Origin: a virus | DNA: 60,277 nucleotides | Virus record (IMG/VR): IMGVR_UViG_3300025128_008224 | Coordinates: 1 to 60,277 of that record | Direction: 5' to 3' (one strand) | In this document: positions 1-10,883 of the stretch, piece by piece | Numbering within the stretch: the first letter of the stretch is position 1 | How the letters are laid out: each line of letters starts with the position of its first letter | Notes under the pieces: generated by a model | The model's input: the letters and a program-made list of their open reading frames with translations, nothing else | What the model was told of the DNA's origin: nothing | Database searches by the model: none | Translations under genes and position numbers: made by a program

Positions 1-3000
1 GGTAGAAGCTTCTTGACGCCCTTGCACCTAAGTGTAAGCCTCATTGGCTTACCTTTGCCGTTCTTCTCATGGTCCTCTTTGATCATTCCAAAGTATTTCA
101 TGAAATCAGTATGAGCGTAGGTTCTATAGAAAGACCCATTGATATCGCCAGATTCACTCTCAGCGCTGGCAGAAAGGGAGCCGCTGGCTCCTTCGAGAGT
201 TAGGAATTTGTTGTTTTTCGCGCTGAATCCATTAAGAACATAGTGATCCATGTGTTCCGAAATTCTAAATTCTGGAATGATGGAGTAGTCTTTTGCCATG
301 GCGCGAATGTCAATCGAATAGTCTTCGTAAGAATCATACCACGGGTTTTTGCCGGCTAGCAGGTTTGTGGTCCACTTCGGAACACAATGAGTAAGGATCT
401 CAGTAGAACCAGTCGCGGCCAATCCGAGGGATGCACCGAGGGCATGAATATAATTGCCGTATTCGTATTGCATGGAGGCTGTTGCCGGCTGTCCTCGTGA
501 GTATGCGCTCTTCACAATCATGGGATCAGACCAGTGACCCAGTTCTCCATTGAGAGCCGGGACTGGACAAGATTCCGAAGCTAGCCCACCGGTTACCGTT
601 GCAATGATTGATGCAGAGGGCGTCACAATGTAGTTAGCGAACCCAACCTCTGGCCAATAGTTGTTGCAATCCAGCGGCCAAACGCTCAATGCGGCGCTTC
701 CCGTGGTGTAACCTATCTCAGATGCTGATATTGCGTTGTTTCCAACATTCGCGGTGTAATCGCCAGTATTCTGCTGTTTGTGATATACATATCCAAACGA
801 GTTGATTCCGCCTGCGGCGGCGTCGGTGCTGCCGTGTCTCGATCTGTCAATCGGGTTATCTCTCCAGAAAGTCTTAAGCTGGTCAACCCTATCCTTAAGG
901 AGTGAATCCTCTGTATCTGCATAACTTTCCCTACCTCGAACCTTGCCCAGGAAAGTGTTTGAGCCCTTCGGGAACACCGTTTCCTTGTAATCCATGTAGT
1001 GCATTTTCTCAATTGGATTGGCCTCTGAAGAAGCTGGTCCAAACTTATCAAGAAGGTATATACCCTTGAGGTCGTTGTAGACCTGCTCATTGTGATCCTT
1101 TTCTGGGTATTGAACACCCAACTCTGTGTGAATTGCTCTATTTTGGCTTCCCTGCGATGCATCGTTAACGACATTGTAAGTGAATTTGGAAATATTGTTT
1201 CCATATGTGTGCACCATTGTAATCGTGTCTGACATTGGTACTTCGTCTTGATCATAGTTGAGCGGTTTGACATCCAGCTTGTGCACGAACGGCATATATT
1301 TTGAGGTTACTGCCGGCTCGGTAAAGTGTCGGATTTCTTTTCTAGTTGTTCCTTTGAAGCCGGCATTGCCGCCAACCAAATCATTAAACTCCTTTACATA
1401 GGAGATCATGTTGTTCTTTCTGTGGAATCTCGCAATAGGATGCTGCCAACCTCTAATCTGTTTCCAAGATGGATGTTGGTATGGGCCGTTTCTGTTAAGC
1501 AGTACTGCGTTTAATACGGGGACGTAGCCTCTTCCCAAATTGTCGCTTCCTGCGGGAGATGGGGGTGGATTGTTTCTGTTAGAATAAGAATCAATATGGT
1601 GATTGGCTCGATATACAAATCGGTCGCCATCGGGTTTAGAATACAACGGAGTTCCATCTGATTCATCAACATATCCCAAAATATTGGCACTAGCTGAAAT
1701 TGCGTCGACGACATTGCCGTTCATTCCAACAAAGTCAGTTGCTAAAAAATCACCCTTGTTGTTTGTTCTATCCGAGCCGAAAACTCTCTCGCCGGAAGCT
1801 ATGTAGCTACCTACGTGGCTGGAGCTTTCAAAAGTGATGTCCGATGAGGCTCCGCCGGCGTTGGAACTATCTGGCTCCGAGTAGCCGTACGGACCAGATT
1901 GAGCAGAGGCCGTAATCCACCTGTAGCTCAGTTCCTGCCTTGGAATGGCATGCTGTATGAACCAGTTGTCCTTTAAAGAGGAGGTTTCAGAATAGGGGGC
2001 GTGGCCCTGCTCGCTTCCCGGGCTATGGCCGTCATTGAACTTGTGCGGGTTGATTCTCTTCAGCGGGTTCTTGTTTATCTTGTGATACGAAGCGGATCTG
2101 TGCAAAATCAAGATTCCTTCAGAGGAAGTGATTTGCCCAGTGTGCTCGCTGTCTACGCCAAACTGCCCACAGTGCTTCGTTAACAATTCATCCAGTGGGG
2201 CGCGAATGGTTGCGTTTCTCCATGGAAGAGCGTTGTATAGTGAATATTCTTCCGCAGCGGCGTCTAAGAAGCCGCGGCTGTTGATCTCAGGGCCGCCTGG
2301 GGCAGAGAACCTGCTTACAATTACCGATTCGTGTCGCTGCCTTGTGGGAAGCTCAAAATCGATTGTCCCAGAGACCGCGAATGATTGGGAGTGAGAAGCA
2401 CTGAAGCCTCCGCTCAATACAAACTGTTTGTTTTGGGTTGATCTGCCGCCAGCAGTTTGTACAACTTGCCAGTTCTTTTCGTAGTTACCAATGGTGGTCA
2501 AACCCCTGGAGCCAGTAGACTGCTTGATGTTGCGAATGTTAACCGGCCGCTTTGCAATCTCGTCTCTATAATACTGCGCTCTTGGGTAGTGAACGTTGTT
2601 GGCCGAGGGGCTCTTAAGAGAAATCTGTGCGCTGATGGTCGAGTCAGTAGACCCAACATTGTCAAGAATCCATGCCTCGGGGCGGTTCAAACTGCTGTCG
2701 CTGCCGGTGTTGATTTCAACGTGTCTGTGTTGCGAACCTCCAACGTATTTCTCAGTAAACAATCCCTGCATCGGGACTCCAACATTGCCGGCGGATCCAT
2801 ATGAATCATCGTGGAAGTTGGTTATGATAAACTTGTAATTCGCGCTGGAAGTAATATCTGGGGCAGCAGAGGCACTATAAATGCTAAATGGCGTTACCAA
2901 ATCTCCGTGCGAAAAGTCTTTACTCAATGCACTGGAAGAAGCATGGAAGCCTATTCTTTCTTTTCTTTCGTTTTCTTTGGCATCCAGAGCATCAAACAGA

Positions 3001-6000
3001 TCATTTCTTTTAATGGTCTCAACATCAATTGTGAGAGATTCATCAGATCCAAATCTAATAATTGGCTTATAAGCGGCGACAGACTTGTTAACAAACTGAT
3101 TTGAGCCGCCGCGAAGTTCAAGGCTTTTTTGAACAGAGTAATTATATGGCTTTGCAACCCTTTTCGAGAAATAAGCGGAAGCAGTAAATGCTGTATTGTC
3201 CGACGCTCTTAGGTTAATCTTTTTACCCTTGGTTGTTCCTACGACAACTTGGCGAATCTTTTCTCTGTGCTCATTTGTAATTTCATGAATCGGGTCTGCA
3301 TGGCTTGAGCTAAGTGGGGAATCTGAGCGGATTGCCCTTTCTTTCCACCACAAACCATTTTCGCTCTGGTCCAAAGTGACTGGGGCGTGTCCTTGTTTCC
3401 AATTATATCCAGCATTTTGAATACTAGATGGATTGTTCGCTTGGCCAAATTGTGATTGTCCGAAACCAATATTGCCAGGAGTTTGGGCCGGGGACATCAA
3501 TGTGGCTTCCGGATCAATTGTCTCTTTTTTCCTCTCCATTGTAGGAACTTTGGTGTGATATTTGTTCCTTTCCAAAACATGACTTTCAATTACAGTCTGC
3601 ATTGTTTCTGAGAAATTAGCCGATGCAGGAATTAACTCTGCAATCATCTTTGTCAAAGACGAATCAAGCCATTTGTAAAAATCAATGTACCTATCCAAGT
3701 CCGGTGTGTTCTGAACCCGGTCGAAGAACATTTGTCTCAGCTTTGTAAGGTCTTTATATCCAGGTCGGTAACGGTTAACTGGTTCGCCGATGAGATTGTT
3801 GAAGTCCATGATTGTGGAAAAGATCTTTATCATTTCATCGGAAATAACCGAATACATGCTTTTTTCCACAGCAAAGTAATAATTTAAAGGCTCTGTGTCT
3901 CTTGTAAACACCTGGTCATCTGAGCTTTGAGATATAACCGTAACCATATCGGTGCTTGTTGCAATTTCAGGTTGTCGCTTTTTCGCAGTGTATACATATT
4001 CATTGGCAATTGACCCTGTGTTGTTGGCATCGAAATCATATCCGAGACCCGTGTACTGCCTGTTTAGTAAGTGAAGGCCGAGGACGCCATAATTGGGATT
4101 GATCCTTGTAGTGGCGCCGGCGCCGGTATTTCCAGAATACGAACCTGAAGATCTGTCTTGTACGACAAATTGGCCGCTACTGTCTGAACCAGTTAAAGTT
4201 TGAAAGTCCCAATCCCAAAGCAAAGTTTCTATTTGTGGGATGTGTTTTGCTTTTAAATACTGCGAAAGAGCAGTACCAGTTGGAGTTTTGTATGGACTAT
4301 ATACACCATGGTTTTCTACATCCGCTGCATGCGCTTTGATAACACTATTATCAATTTGACTAGCCCAGCCTCTGAACGAAGAAATCTTGATATCACTGCT
4401 AACCAGCGTTGATCCAGTGAATCCGGTCTTGTGCGCTCCAACATAAAATCTTTTTGGGTTCGCGAAGAAGTTGGCAGTTACATTTTGTTTTCCAATGGTG
4501 CCGGAAACATGGAACTCGTTCTGAGGATGATCCAATTCCATGTTGACGCCGTAAAACTCAACATTAATTGTGAAATCATCAGTACTTCCAGATACACCAC
4601 TATAAAGAGAACCAGAGCCCGGTATTACTCGCACTGCAAAATTCCACTTCTCATTCTCATACACGTTTCTGTATACAGAACTAGTAAGATTCGGGAACAG
4701 CCCACCAGTTGTTCCAGTTAGCTTGAAGTATGTGTTCTTCGAACCCTCTGAATCTCTGATTGCATACACCTGAAAGTTAAAGTCATCTCTTGTTTTGTTC
4801 CACTGAAAATCGTTTGGATCAGCTTGGGCAGAGTGGGCGCCGAATAATGAAGACGAAAGGTTGGTGAACTGACTTTGCTCTATCGTTCCTCCAGCAGTTG
4901 CTTGATGCGGGAATAATACTTCTGCTTCAAATGTGTAACCATCTGGCGCTACTCTGGAGTTTCCTCCAGAAAGATAAGACATAGAGGGTGTATCGACAGA
5001 TGAACTTCTCATGAACACGGTTGCGTCATGATTTCCGCTCAACTGGAAAGAGGCATACTTTTTCTTGACTGAAGTTGAACGATAGTTATCCTTAAGAGTA
5101 TATGTCGCCCCATCTGTATACATGTTGATGCGGATAAGTTCGTCATCAACACCAAAGCACCTCACCAAGTTTCTTATCGATTGCTCGGTACCCTTTGTTT
5201 TATAAATATGCGACAAGTTGTTGTAGATATTTTGGTAAATGAGGTTCTTAATGTCATGAAGTTCGTTTTCAAACTTCTTATCTGTTGATCTCGCTAAGAA
5301 TTTCTCAAGCACATCTGCATCGGCAAAAATATCTGGAGCGATGAACCCGCGGGATTCGATCATCTGCCTAACAAACGGAAGGGGCTTAAAGCTACTGCTT
5401 CCATACGAAATATCGCCAATTCGTGGGAGATACATTGTCTGCATGTGAAGCGTATCAAAGTAACTGGATATAATCTGTACCAGCTTCTTTAGGGTATCTC
5501 TCTCATTTTTCTCGTCGTCTTCTAGGATCCAGCCCGGGAGCGAATGGTAAATAGCGGCCGGGTTTCTTGAATCCCATTCTCTTCCTAAACGCTTCTTGGA
5601 GTCCATCAGGTTCGCCACATCTGCATGTGAAGAATAGATGATCGGATCCTTGAATTCTGCTGCCGACGCTGAAGATTCAATAATGGCAGACCCAGTGTTT
5701 CTAGAATCTGAACTGTAACCTATCCAACCACCATTTGAAACTCTTCCCGCATAGTCCAAAACCACTGAGTCAACAGAACTTGTGCCGATAATTCCTTCGT
5801 TGAATTTATAATAAACACCCAGTTGTGCGTTGGCCAAATCTGTATTTGTGCCTCCGCCGATTTGATCATTCCAGAATATACCAACATCTCTCGCGGATCT
5901 TGCCTTTTTCCAATAACGGAACTCATCCAGAGATCCAGACAACTTTCCGTATTTGAACAAGTCGGTCGTGCTTCCACCAGCAGAGTGGCCAGGGAAGCCA

Positions 6001-7016
6001 GAGCCAGACGGAGAGGTGATAAGACAGCCGATTGCCGCCTTCAAATTGCCGCTAACATAGTCGATGGTAGATCCGGTATGAATCGTCTGGTTGTGTTTAC
6101 CATCAATGTATAGGCTTGCTTCGATACTGCTTCCAGAGTTCTGGAATGTGAAGGCATAATGGTGCCACGCATCATCGGCAATTGAAGATGTCGTTAGGCT
6201 GGTTCCAATCGATTGAGAAGCAAAACCCTTGGTACCAGACATGTAGGTCACCAAGAAGGGGGATGCTCCATCAGTTGCAGTACCCGTCATTTCGACGGTT
6301 AAACGGCCGTAATCGGCGCTGGAAGACATTGTTCCTGTTGTCCAGACATCGACGATGACTTCTCTGTCGGTTAAGTTCAGGCCGGCGGTGTTCGTGGGAA
6401 TGTGAGTAAGGGCAGAAAGAAACTGTGATTTCTTTAGCCAAAACTCAACAGTGTTGCCATCTTCGCCGCCAATCTTTAAGTTGGACTCACGGTTGTTTAC
6501 TTGATCCCAAACGTTTGCCTTGGAACCAGTTGTCTTGAAGTTAACACCGCTTTCTACATGTGGACCACCAGAAGCCGTAATGTACTCGACGATACTTGGC
6601 AATCCATATTGGGCGTTGAGCGGAGCAAATGTGTGAGATGATTTTGTGGAAGTTCCCCAACCTGCGTCTTGGGGCGCGAATATAATGTACCCAGTGGTTC
6701 TGGGGTATAAGTTATCAAATACGTGCTTGTCTACATAAGAGGAGCTATTTTCCCAACTTACCTTTTCATACAGCGAACCGTCATACGGGTATGTCTTATA
6801 AATTCTCTTGATGGAATCTTCATAATACATCTCCGCAAGGCCGTAGCGTGCAAAGTTTTCGGGCTTTTCTAGATTGATATGAGGGATGAACCTCTGCATA
6901 TCGGAGAGCTTGGCGTCGACATACCGGTACGACTCAGCATCAGCAGAAGCATCGTTGATACTAGAACTATTTAGTGGACTGATTTTTGCATTATAAAAGT
7001 AATCTTTTATACCCAT
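1..7016 (-). CDS. Giant LamG-containing virion/tail protein (C-terminus outside window)
   Basis: An open frame of at least 2338 codons starts at ATG 7016 and has no stop before the left edge, so the C-terminus is missing. Seen: a laminin-G/concanavalin-like domain at about residues 190-380, with the typical EFWLKK strand, an AWHHYAFTF strand followed by SLYIDGK, and a final DEFRYWKKAR segment. It is followed by a block containing LPGWILEDDE and SSYFDTLHMQ and then a long Ser/Thr/Gly-rich region. LamG domains usually bind carbohydrate or protein. The place downstream of the baseplate genes suggests a tail-associated or adhesin protein (inference). It starts 5 nt after the stop of the previous gene, and both proteins begin MGIK. 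No better name can be given without profile searches. Confidence 0.88.
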   Translation of the reverse strand, partial: MGIKDYFYNAKISPLNSSSINDASADAESYRYVDAKLSDMQRFIPHINLEKPENFARYGLAEMYYEDSIKRIYKTYPYDGSLYEKVSWENSSSYVDKHVFDNLYPRTTGYIIFAPQDAGWGTSTKSSHTFAPLNAQYGLPSIVEYITASGGPHVESGVNFKTTGSKANVWDQVNNRESNLKIGGEDGNTVEFWLKKSQFLSALTHIPTNTAGLNLTDREVIVDVWTTGTMSSSADYGRLTVEMTGTATDGASPFLVTYMSGTKGFASQSIGTSLTTSSIADDAWHHYAFTFQNSGSSIEASLYIDGKHNQTIHTGSTIDYVSGNLKAAIGCLITSPSGSGFPGHSAGGSTTDLFKYGKLSGSLDEFRYWKKARSARDVGIFWNDQIGGGTNTDLANAQLGVYYKFNEGIIGTSSVDSVVLDYAGRVSNGGWIGYSSDSRNTGSAIIESSASAAEFKDPIIYSSHADVANLMDSKKRLGREWDSRNPAAIYHSLPGWILEDDEKNERDTLKKLVQIISSYFDTLHMQTMYLPRIGDISYGSSSFKPLPFVRQMIESRGFIAPDIFADADVLEKFLARSTDKKFENELHDIKNLIYQNIYNNLSHIYKTKGTEQSIRNLVRCFGVDDELIRINMYTDGATYTLKDNYRSTSVKKKYASFQLSGNHDATVFMRSSSVDTPSMSYLSGGNSRVAPDGYTFEAEVLFPHQATAGGTIEQSQFTNLSSSLFGAHSAQADPNDFQWNKTRDDFNFQVYAIRDSEGSKNTYFKLTGTTGGLFPNLTSSVYRNVYENEKWNFAVRVIPGSGSLYSGVSGSTDDFTINVEFYGVNMELDHPQNEFHVSGTIGKQNVTANFFANPKRFYVGAHKTGFTGSTLVSSDIKISSFRGWASQIDNSVIKAHAADVENHGVYSPYKTPTGTALSQYLKAKHIPQIETLLWDWDFQTLTGSDSSGQFVVQDRSSGSYSGNTGAGATTRINPNYGVLGLHLLNRQYTGLGYDFDANNTGSIANEYVYTAKKRQPEIATSTDMVTVISQSSDDQVFTRDTEPLNYYFAVEKSMYSVISDEMIKIFSTIMDFNNLIGEPVNRYRPGYKDLTKLRQMFFDRVQNTPDLDRYIDFYKWLDSSLTKMIAELIPASANFSETMQTVIESHVLERNKYHTKVPTMERKKETIDPEATLMSPAQTPGNIGFGQSQFGQANNPSSIQNAGYNWKQGHAPVTLDQSENGLWWKERAIRSDSPLSSSHADPIHEITNEHREKIRQVVVGTTKGKKINLRASDNTAFTASAYFSKRVAKPYNYSVQKSLELRGGSNQFVNKSVAAYKPIIRFGSDESLTIDVETIKRNDLFDALDAKENERKERIGFHASSSALSKDFSHGDLVTPFSIYSASAAPDITSSANYKFIITNFHDDSYGSAGNVGVPMQGLFTEKYVGGSQHRHVEINTGSDSSLNRPEAWILDNVGSTDSTISAQISLKSPSANNVHYPRAQYYRDEIAKRPVNIRNIKQSTGSRGLTTIGNYEKNWQVVQTAGGRSTQNKQFVLSGGFSASHSQSFAVSGTIDFELPTRQRHESVIVSRFSAPGGPEINSRGFLDAAAEEYSLYNALPWRNATIRAPLDELLTKHCGQFGVDSEHTGQITSSEGILILHRSASYHKINKNPLKRINPHKFNDGHSPGSEQGHAPYSETSSLKDNWFIQHAIPRQELSYRWITASAQSGPYGYSEPDSSNAGGASSDITFESSSHVGSYIASGERVFGSDRTNNKGDFLATDFVGMNGNVVDAISASANILGYVDESDGTPLYSKPDGDRFVYRANHHIDSYSNRNNPPPSPAGSDNLGRGYVPVLNAVLLNRNGPYQHPSWKQIRGWQHPIARFHRKNNMISYVKEFNDLVGGNAGFKGTTRKEIRHFTEPAVTSKYMPFVHKLDVKPLNYDQDEVPMSDTITMVHTYGNNISKFTYNVVNDASQGSQNRAIHTELGVQYPEKDHNEQVYNDLKGIYLLDKFGPASSEANPIEKMHYMDYKETVFPKGSNTFLGKVRGRESYADTEDSLLKDRVDQLKTFWRDNPIDRSRHGSTDAAAGGINSFGYVYHKQQNTGDYTANVGNNAISASEIGYTTGSAALSVWPLDCNNYWPEVGFANYIVTPSASIIATVTGGLASESCPVPALNGELGHWSDPMIVKSAYSRGQPATASMQYEYGNYIHALGASLGLAATGSTEILTHCVPKWTTNLLAGKNPWYDSYEDYSIDIRAMAKDYSIIPEFRISEHMDHYVLNGFSAKNNKFLTLEGASGSLSASAESESGDINGSFYRTYAHTDFMKYFGMIKEDHEKNGKGKPMRLTLRCKGVKKLL

Positions 7017-7021
7017 TATCG

Positions 7022-8620
7022 TTACTCTACTCTAAATTTGAATGATTCCGGCTGCTCGACCCACTTTCCATTGACGCGGTATACCAGCTTAATACCATAT
7101 GCATAATCTGGCTGCAGCATTGACATATCCAAATCAAAATAGCTACCAGACATATCATATGATAGTTGTGTGTGCATGTCGCTTCCGGTACCATATGGAA
7201 TAACATCCATATCATCAACGAGCCTATATACCTTAAAGGATGCGCTTTCCACCATGGTTGTCTCTATATCTGTAGAGGCGACGGTGTGCAAAGTCGGATT
7301 CCAATCTTTCGCCCTAGCATAGACTCTAAATCTCGCAGTTTCATTAGACACATATGTGTCTCTCAAGTTCTTAATATTTGTGTAGTAGGTTTGATCCGGG
7401 CTTTTATTAGATGCTTCAAAAGTCTTCGGAGTTATTGCTGCGCCTGTGTGATAAAATGTAGGGCTCGTTATATCATGTAATTGCGCTGCGGTGCCGCTCA
7501 ACCAAACATCATACAAATAAGTACTGCTGGCAACAGACGATGTTGTGGCAAACGAAGCCGAATATGTACCTGTGGCGACATAGCCGCCTGTAATGTATTG
7601 TGTTTGCTGGGTTGTTGTGCTATAAACCCCGCCGCCCTTGGGTAAGTGTAGTGCGTGACTGGTCGGACCACTTGTGCCGCTATGAATCTGAACATAAATC
7701 GGATCACCGTTATCAATATTTGGAATGTTTTTAAGCTCGCCTCGCACATAGTTGTACAAATACAGTGTATTCAAGTTGTCAACTGCAGGGGCCATTGCGG
7801 CACTCAAATAACAATTTGCCCGGTTGTCCTTTGTAGCAGAATCCCAACGGGCTTCAATTATAGGGCGTTTGAAGAAATACTCCGTTCCCCTGCCGAAAAA
7901 TAGCTTTGTGTAATAGGAAGATGTCAGCGTACCAACAGTGTTTTGGACCACTTCGTGGTCGGAAGCGCCTGCCCAATATGCCTCTTGGGCGCCCGTAAGG
8001 TGGATACCAATTCCATGATTTCTCTTTCCTGGCCAGGCGCTGCTATATGCTTCTCCAACAATCCATTCCTCTACCAAGTTTGTAATATCCAATTCCAAGT
8101 CTTCGTTGCCTTTTTCAAAGTAAAAACTGGAGGAGGGTAAGGTGTTGCTGGCCAAGTTGGTGTATGTTGCACTGTGATAGTCACCACCAGCACTGTCCCA
8201 TTTTTTCGCCGTGGAAGCCGAGAGCCAGCTTGCATACCCTTCGTCGGTATAACCTTCCATATCCAAGCCTGTTCCCTCGGACCATGAATTAGATACTGGC
8301 ATCACCATTAGCGTGTAAGTTGATGGCAGTGTTCTGCCGTGTGCAACATTGGACATTTTCAAGTAAAAAGATACGTTTCCACTAACAGGGAGATCTCCAT
8401 TGTACCTTGATGCAGAGATGTGGTTAACGGGGAACTTGAGCAAGATACGAGATAGTTCTTGAGAGGCTCCGGAGGTTCCAGACACCTGGCCATAAATGGA
8501 AAAAGTTTCCAATATATCAGAAGCTCCCATGTTTGAACCGGTGCCGCGAGTTGTCAAATCTTGCTTAAAGGCGTTTGTTATCGTTGTATCAAACGATGCT
8601 GTATATCTTTTAATACCCAT
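7022..8620 (-). CDS. Virion structural protein with DNRLRE-like beta domain
   Basis: This is a 532-residue protein starting with ATG in a TAATG overlap with the upstream gp6-like gene, so it is probably translationally coupled. The N-terminal 230 residues resemble DNRLRE-type beta-sandwich domains: a regular LLKFPV strand, a W-SEGTG turn, WDSAGGDY, an LDITNLVEEWI segment and a final NHGIGIHL strand. Such domains are found in large extracellular and virion proteins. The rest is beta-rich with no catalytic motif I recognise. Its position between the baseplate wedge gene and the LamG giant protein suggests a baseplate-distal or tail decoration role. The family assignment is from pattern only. 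Confidence 0.82.
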   Translation of the reverse strand: MGIKRYTASFDTTITNAFKQDLTTRGTGSNMGASDILETFSIYGQVSGTSGASQELSRILLKFPVNHISASRYNGDLPVSGNVSFYLKMSNVAHGRTLPSTYTLMVMPVSNSWSEGTGLDMEGYTDEGYASWLSASTAKKWDSAGGDYHSATYTNLASNTLPSSSFYFEKGNEDLELDITNLVEEWIVGEAYSSAWPGKRNHGIGIHLTGAQEAYWAGASDHEVVQNTVGTLTSSYYTKLFFGRGTEYFFKRPIIEARWDSATKDNRANCYLSAAMAPAVDNLNTLYLYNYVRGELKNIPNIDNGDPIYVQIHSGTSGPTSHALHLPKGGGVYSTTTQQTQYITGGYVATGTYSASFATTSSVASSTYLYDVWLSGTAAQLHDITSPTFYHTGAAITPKTFEASNKSPDQTYYTNIKNLRDTYVSNETARFRVYARAKDWNPTLHTVASTDIETTMVESASFKVYRLVDDMDVIPYGTGSDMHTQLSYDMSGSYFDLDMSMLQPDYAYGIKLVYRVNGKWVEQPESFKFRVE

Positions 8621-10425
8621 TATCTAATCGTCCCCACAATATCATTTCTCGGATACTTCACCTCAAGGATTACGCTTTCTGCAGAAGCCAAATATCTTCC
8701 ATCGGCAGACATGTTTTCTTTGATGTCATAAAAGGCATCAGAGTATACTCCCCCTGCTTTGTTGACAAATTTTACATCAATCGTGTCAACGACGCCTGGA
8801 ACAGCGTTTAATACCTGATATATATTTGTGACATGCATTGGTTCGCCAATATCTCTGGTAAATGTCAGGGCATCGGCAATTGCAGAATAACAACTGTTCA
8901 AAAGTTCATACTTATTATAGCCGACCTTGCCGACTGCTACAAAATTAACGCCTATGTTTATAATTGTTGCATCCAAAATATCAACCGTATCATTAATCAT
9001 CTTATGTTGATTGATCCAAGTTCTTAGGTTTTGTTTAATTGTGCCGTTTGTTGCAGTTAAAAGACCATCGGTGTCCTCGGAAACAACATATAAATTCAAG
9101 TTTCTCTTAAACGAATCTATATCTTGCAGCACATTGCATCTCTTAATCGCTCCAAATTGTTGCGGCATACGGTATACGAGGCCTACATAATCGTTTCTAG
9201 TTACGGCTCTTTGCTGGGATGCAAACTGGGATGTGATTCGGTGTTTGATTTCGTCCGGTGAGGGGATGGAAACATCTCCGACAATCGGTTCATCATTTGT
9301 ACATTCAAGGCTGCTTCTGACCGTTGCGATCTTGGAAGCGTCGGTTGCATCTGCGTCTAGAAAGTCAAAAAGGCTTTGAGCGGGGCGATTCACCGTCGCT
9401 ACGGCTGCGTTTACCTCGCTTGTCAAGTTGGACCTGTATTTGATGGTTAAAGTTGTATTAACCGGAGTGACTCCAAATTTGTCTGATTGGTTTAACACGG
9501 TTGGGTCAAATGATGTGTCGCTAATATAATCTCTCGCATGCTGTTTCATTATAACATCATTTGGGTTTGTAATAAACCTTTTACTTAATTGATCTTCTGA
9601 ACCATATCCGAACTGCAAGAACGTTGCATTGCCGAATCTTTCTATTGTAAATCTGCGAGGAACTGAAATTGTTTTTAGGATTCTAGGTGCCAAGTTTTTG
9701 TCGGCGCCGGTATTTTGCACCGGAATGTGGATGCTGTCTTGCGATAAGTGCTCCACCTCAAACCATTGGTTTCCGTTTGAGTCAAACACAGATACAACTT
9801 CAGATATGTTAGAGTTGGAGAGGGGCACCTTTCGAAACCTCTCATAGCTTCCAACTGATACATTCTCTTGGAAGTATTTTCCAGAAATAGCCTTTCCGTA
9901 GGCCTTATAGGCATAGGAGGTTGGTAAACCAGGGTCAGATGTACTAACCTCTCCGACCACAATCTCAACAGAGTTGGAAAAATCTACATCCTCAATCAGG
10001 GTATAAATATTGCCTGCATCGGAATTGAACTTGCTTCCCCTTTTTAATACGGGAACATACGCTGAATCAGGACCAACTTCGCCGTCCTTGGCTGGTACTA
10101 AAATATAAAAAGTGAGCAAGCCGCTAGCAGAAGGAGCCCATTGGAATTTATATCCCATTTGGCGACCCAACTTGATAACATTTGAAAATTCATTTGCGGT
10201 GGATAAAAAGCTCTCATTTGCCTGATAATCAACATAAAATGATAAGATATCACCGACATATGCAACGGTGTCAAGCATCAAGGAGCCGAATGATGGTGAA
10301 CTAAAATCCTTGAACGTGTCCGGATAATAAGTTTTTGCGTAAGTTACCAGATCTCCCTTGATAGTCTGGAAATCTCTGCTCGTGTATTTGATAGGTACGA
10401 TTTCTTTATCTTTGTTCGCCGGCAT
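8620..10425 (-). CDS. Baseplate wedge protein, T4 gp6 / gpJ-like
   Basis: This 601-residue protein has the N-terminal signature of T4 gp6-type baseplate wedge proteins: YTSRDF then a segment around residues 25-75 with YAKTYYPDTFKDF, DTVAYVGDILSFYVDYQANE and FLSTANEF, followed by a GYK motif. The C-terminal part has the ITSQFASQQRAVTRNDY segment typical of the baseplate J family, where a gp6-like core joins wedges into the ring. It follows the gp25-like gene, the same order as in T4-like phages. The next gene overlaps its stop by one base. A TATAAATG element at 10490-10497, reading on the minus strand, lies 65 bases upstream of the start and might be a late-type promoter. Confidence 0.9.
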   Translation of the reverse strand: MPANKDKEIVPIKYTSRDFQTIKGDLVTYAKTYYPDTFKDFSSPSFGSLMLDTVAYVGDILSFYVDYQANESFLSTANEFSNVIKLGRQMGYKFQWAPSASGLLTFYILVPAKDGEVGPDSAYVPVLKRGSKFNSDAGNIYTLIEDVDFSNSVEIVVGEVSTSDPGLPTSYAYKAYGKAISGKYFQENVSVGSYERFRKVPLSNSNISEVVSVFDSNGNQWFEVEHLSQDSIHIPVQNTGADKNLAPRILKTISVPRRFTIERFGNATFLQFGYGSEDQLSKRFITNPNDVIMKQHARDYISDTSFDPTVLNQSDKFGVTPVNTTLTIKYRSNLTSEVNAAVATVNRPAQSLFDFLDADATDASKIATVRSSLECTNDEPIVGDVSIPSPDEIKHRITSQFASQQRAVTRNDYVGLVYRMPQQFGAIKRCNVLQDIDSFKRNLNLYVVSEDTDGLLTATNGTIKQNLRTWINQHKMINDTVDILDATIINIGVNFVAVGKVGYNKYELLNSCYSAIADALTFTRDIGEPMHVTNIYQVLNAVPGVVDTIDVKFVNKAGGVYSDAFYDIKENMSADGRYLASAESVILEVKYPRNDIVGTIR

Positions 10426-10475
10426 ATTTGCATTCCTACTTTAAATTAAGATAAACTTACAATTGTTCAAAATAA

Positions 10476-10850
10476 TTAGTTTGTATTTGCATTTATATCT
10501 AGAATGTCCTTTAAAGAAAGGGAGGGGATAGAATATTTTATGGAGATGTTTAGGGTCGATTCATCGTCCGAAGGATTCATGTCAATCTGTTCAATTTGAA
10601 CATGGGGCATATATTTTTTTGCCTGTCTCCTTATTCTTGTATTAATCGCTCCGTAAGTATCTTGAGCCGCGGGTTCAAACAAAAAAGTCCTTATACCAAC
10701 CCCAAAATTTGGATCCATTATTCTTTCACCAGGAGAGGTCAGCACCAACATTTTAAAGTTTTGCTTGATAACCTCTTTCATGGTTTGATTTAAAGAATAG
10801 CCATAACTAGCGTCAAGGCTTAAGGGAAGTTTTGGTGAGTATCCTGGCAT
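10476..10850 (-). CDS. Baseplate wedge protein, gp25/GPW family
   Basis: The protein has 124 residues, the usual size for the gp25/gpW-like lysozyme-related baseplate family. The motifs are LLTSPGER-like (LVLTSPGERIMDPNFG) around residues 35-50, the following IRTFLFEP, and an INTRIRRQAKKYMP helix. In T4-like phages this protein links the wedge to the tube/sheath initiation site and is structural rather than enzymatic. It starts with ATG behind an AGGAGA ribosome-binding site and lies just upstream of the gp6-like gene, as in other contractile tails. Confidence 0.92.
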   Translation of the reverse strand: MPGYSPKLPLSLDASYGYSLNQTMKEVIKQNFKMLVLTSPGERIMDPNFGVGIRTFLFEPAAQDTYGAINTRIRRQAKKYMPHVQIEQIDMNPSDDESTLNISIKYSIPSLSLKDILDINANTN

Positions 10851-10883
10851 TAAATGTCTCCTAGGTTATAAATAGAAATTAAC

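Noticed and set aside
713-1273. 186-codon minus-strand frame
   Set aside because: It overlaps the continuous LamG-protein frame in another phase and has Thr/Arg-rich composition of a shadow.
5204-5213. TATAAATA copy in the LamG gene as a promoter
   Set aside because: It lies within a coding region on the opposite strand with no downstream gene.
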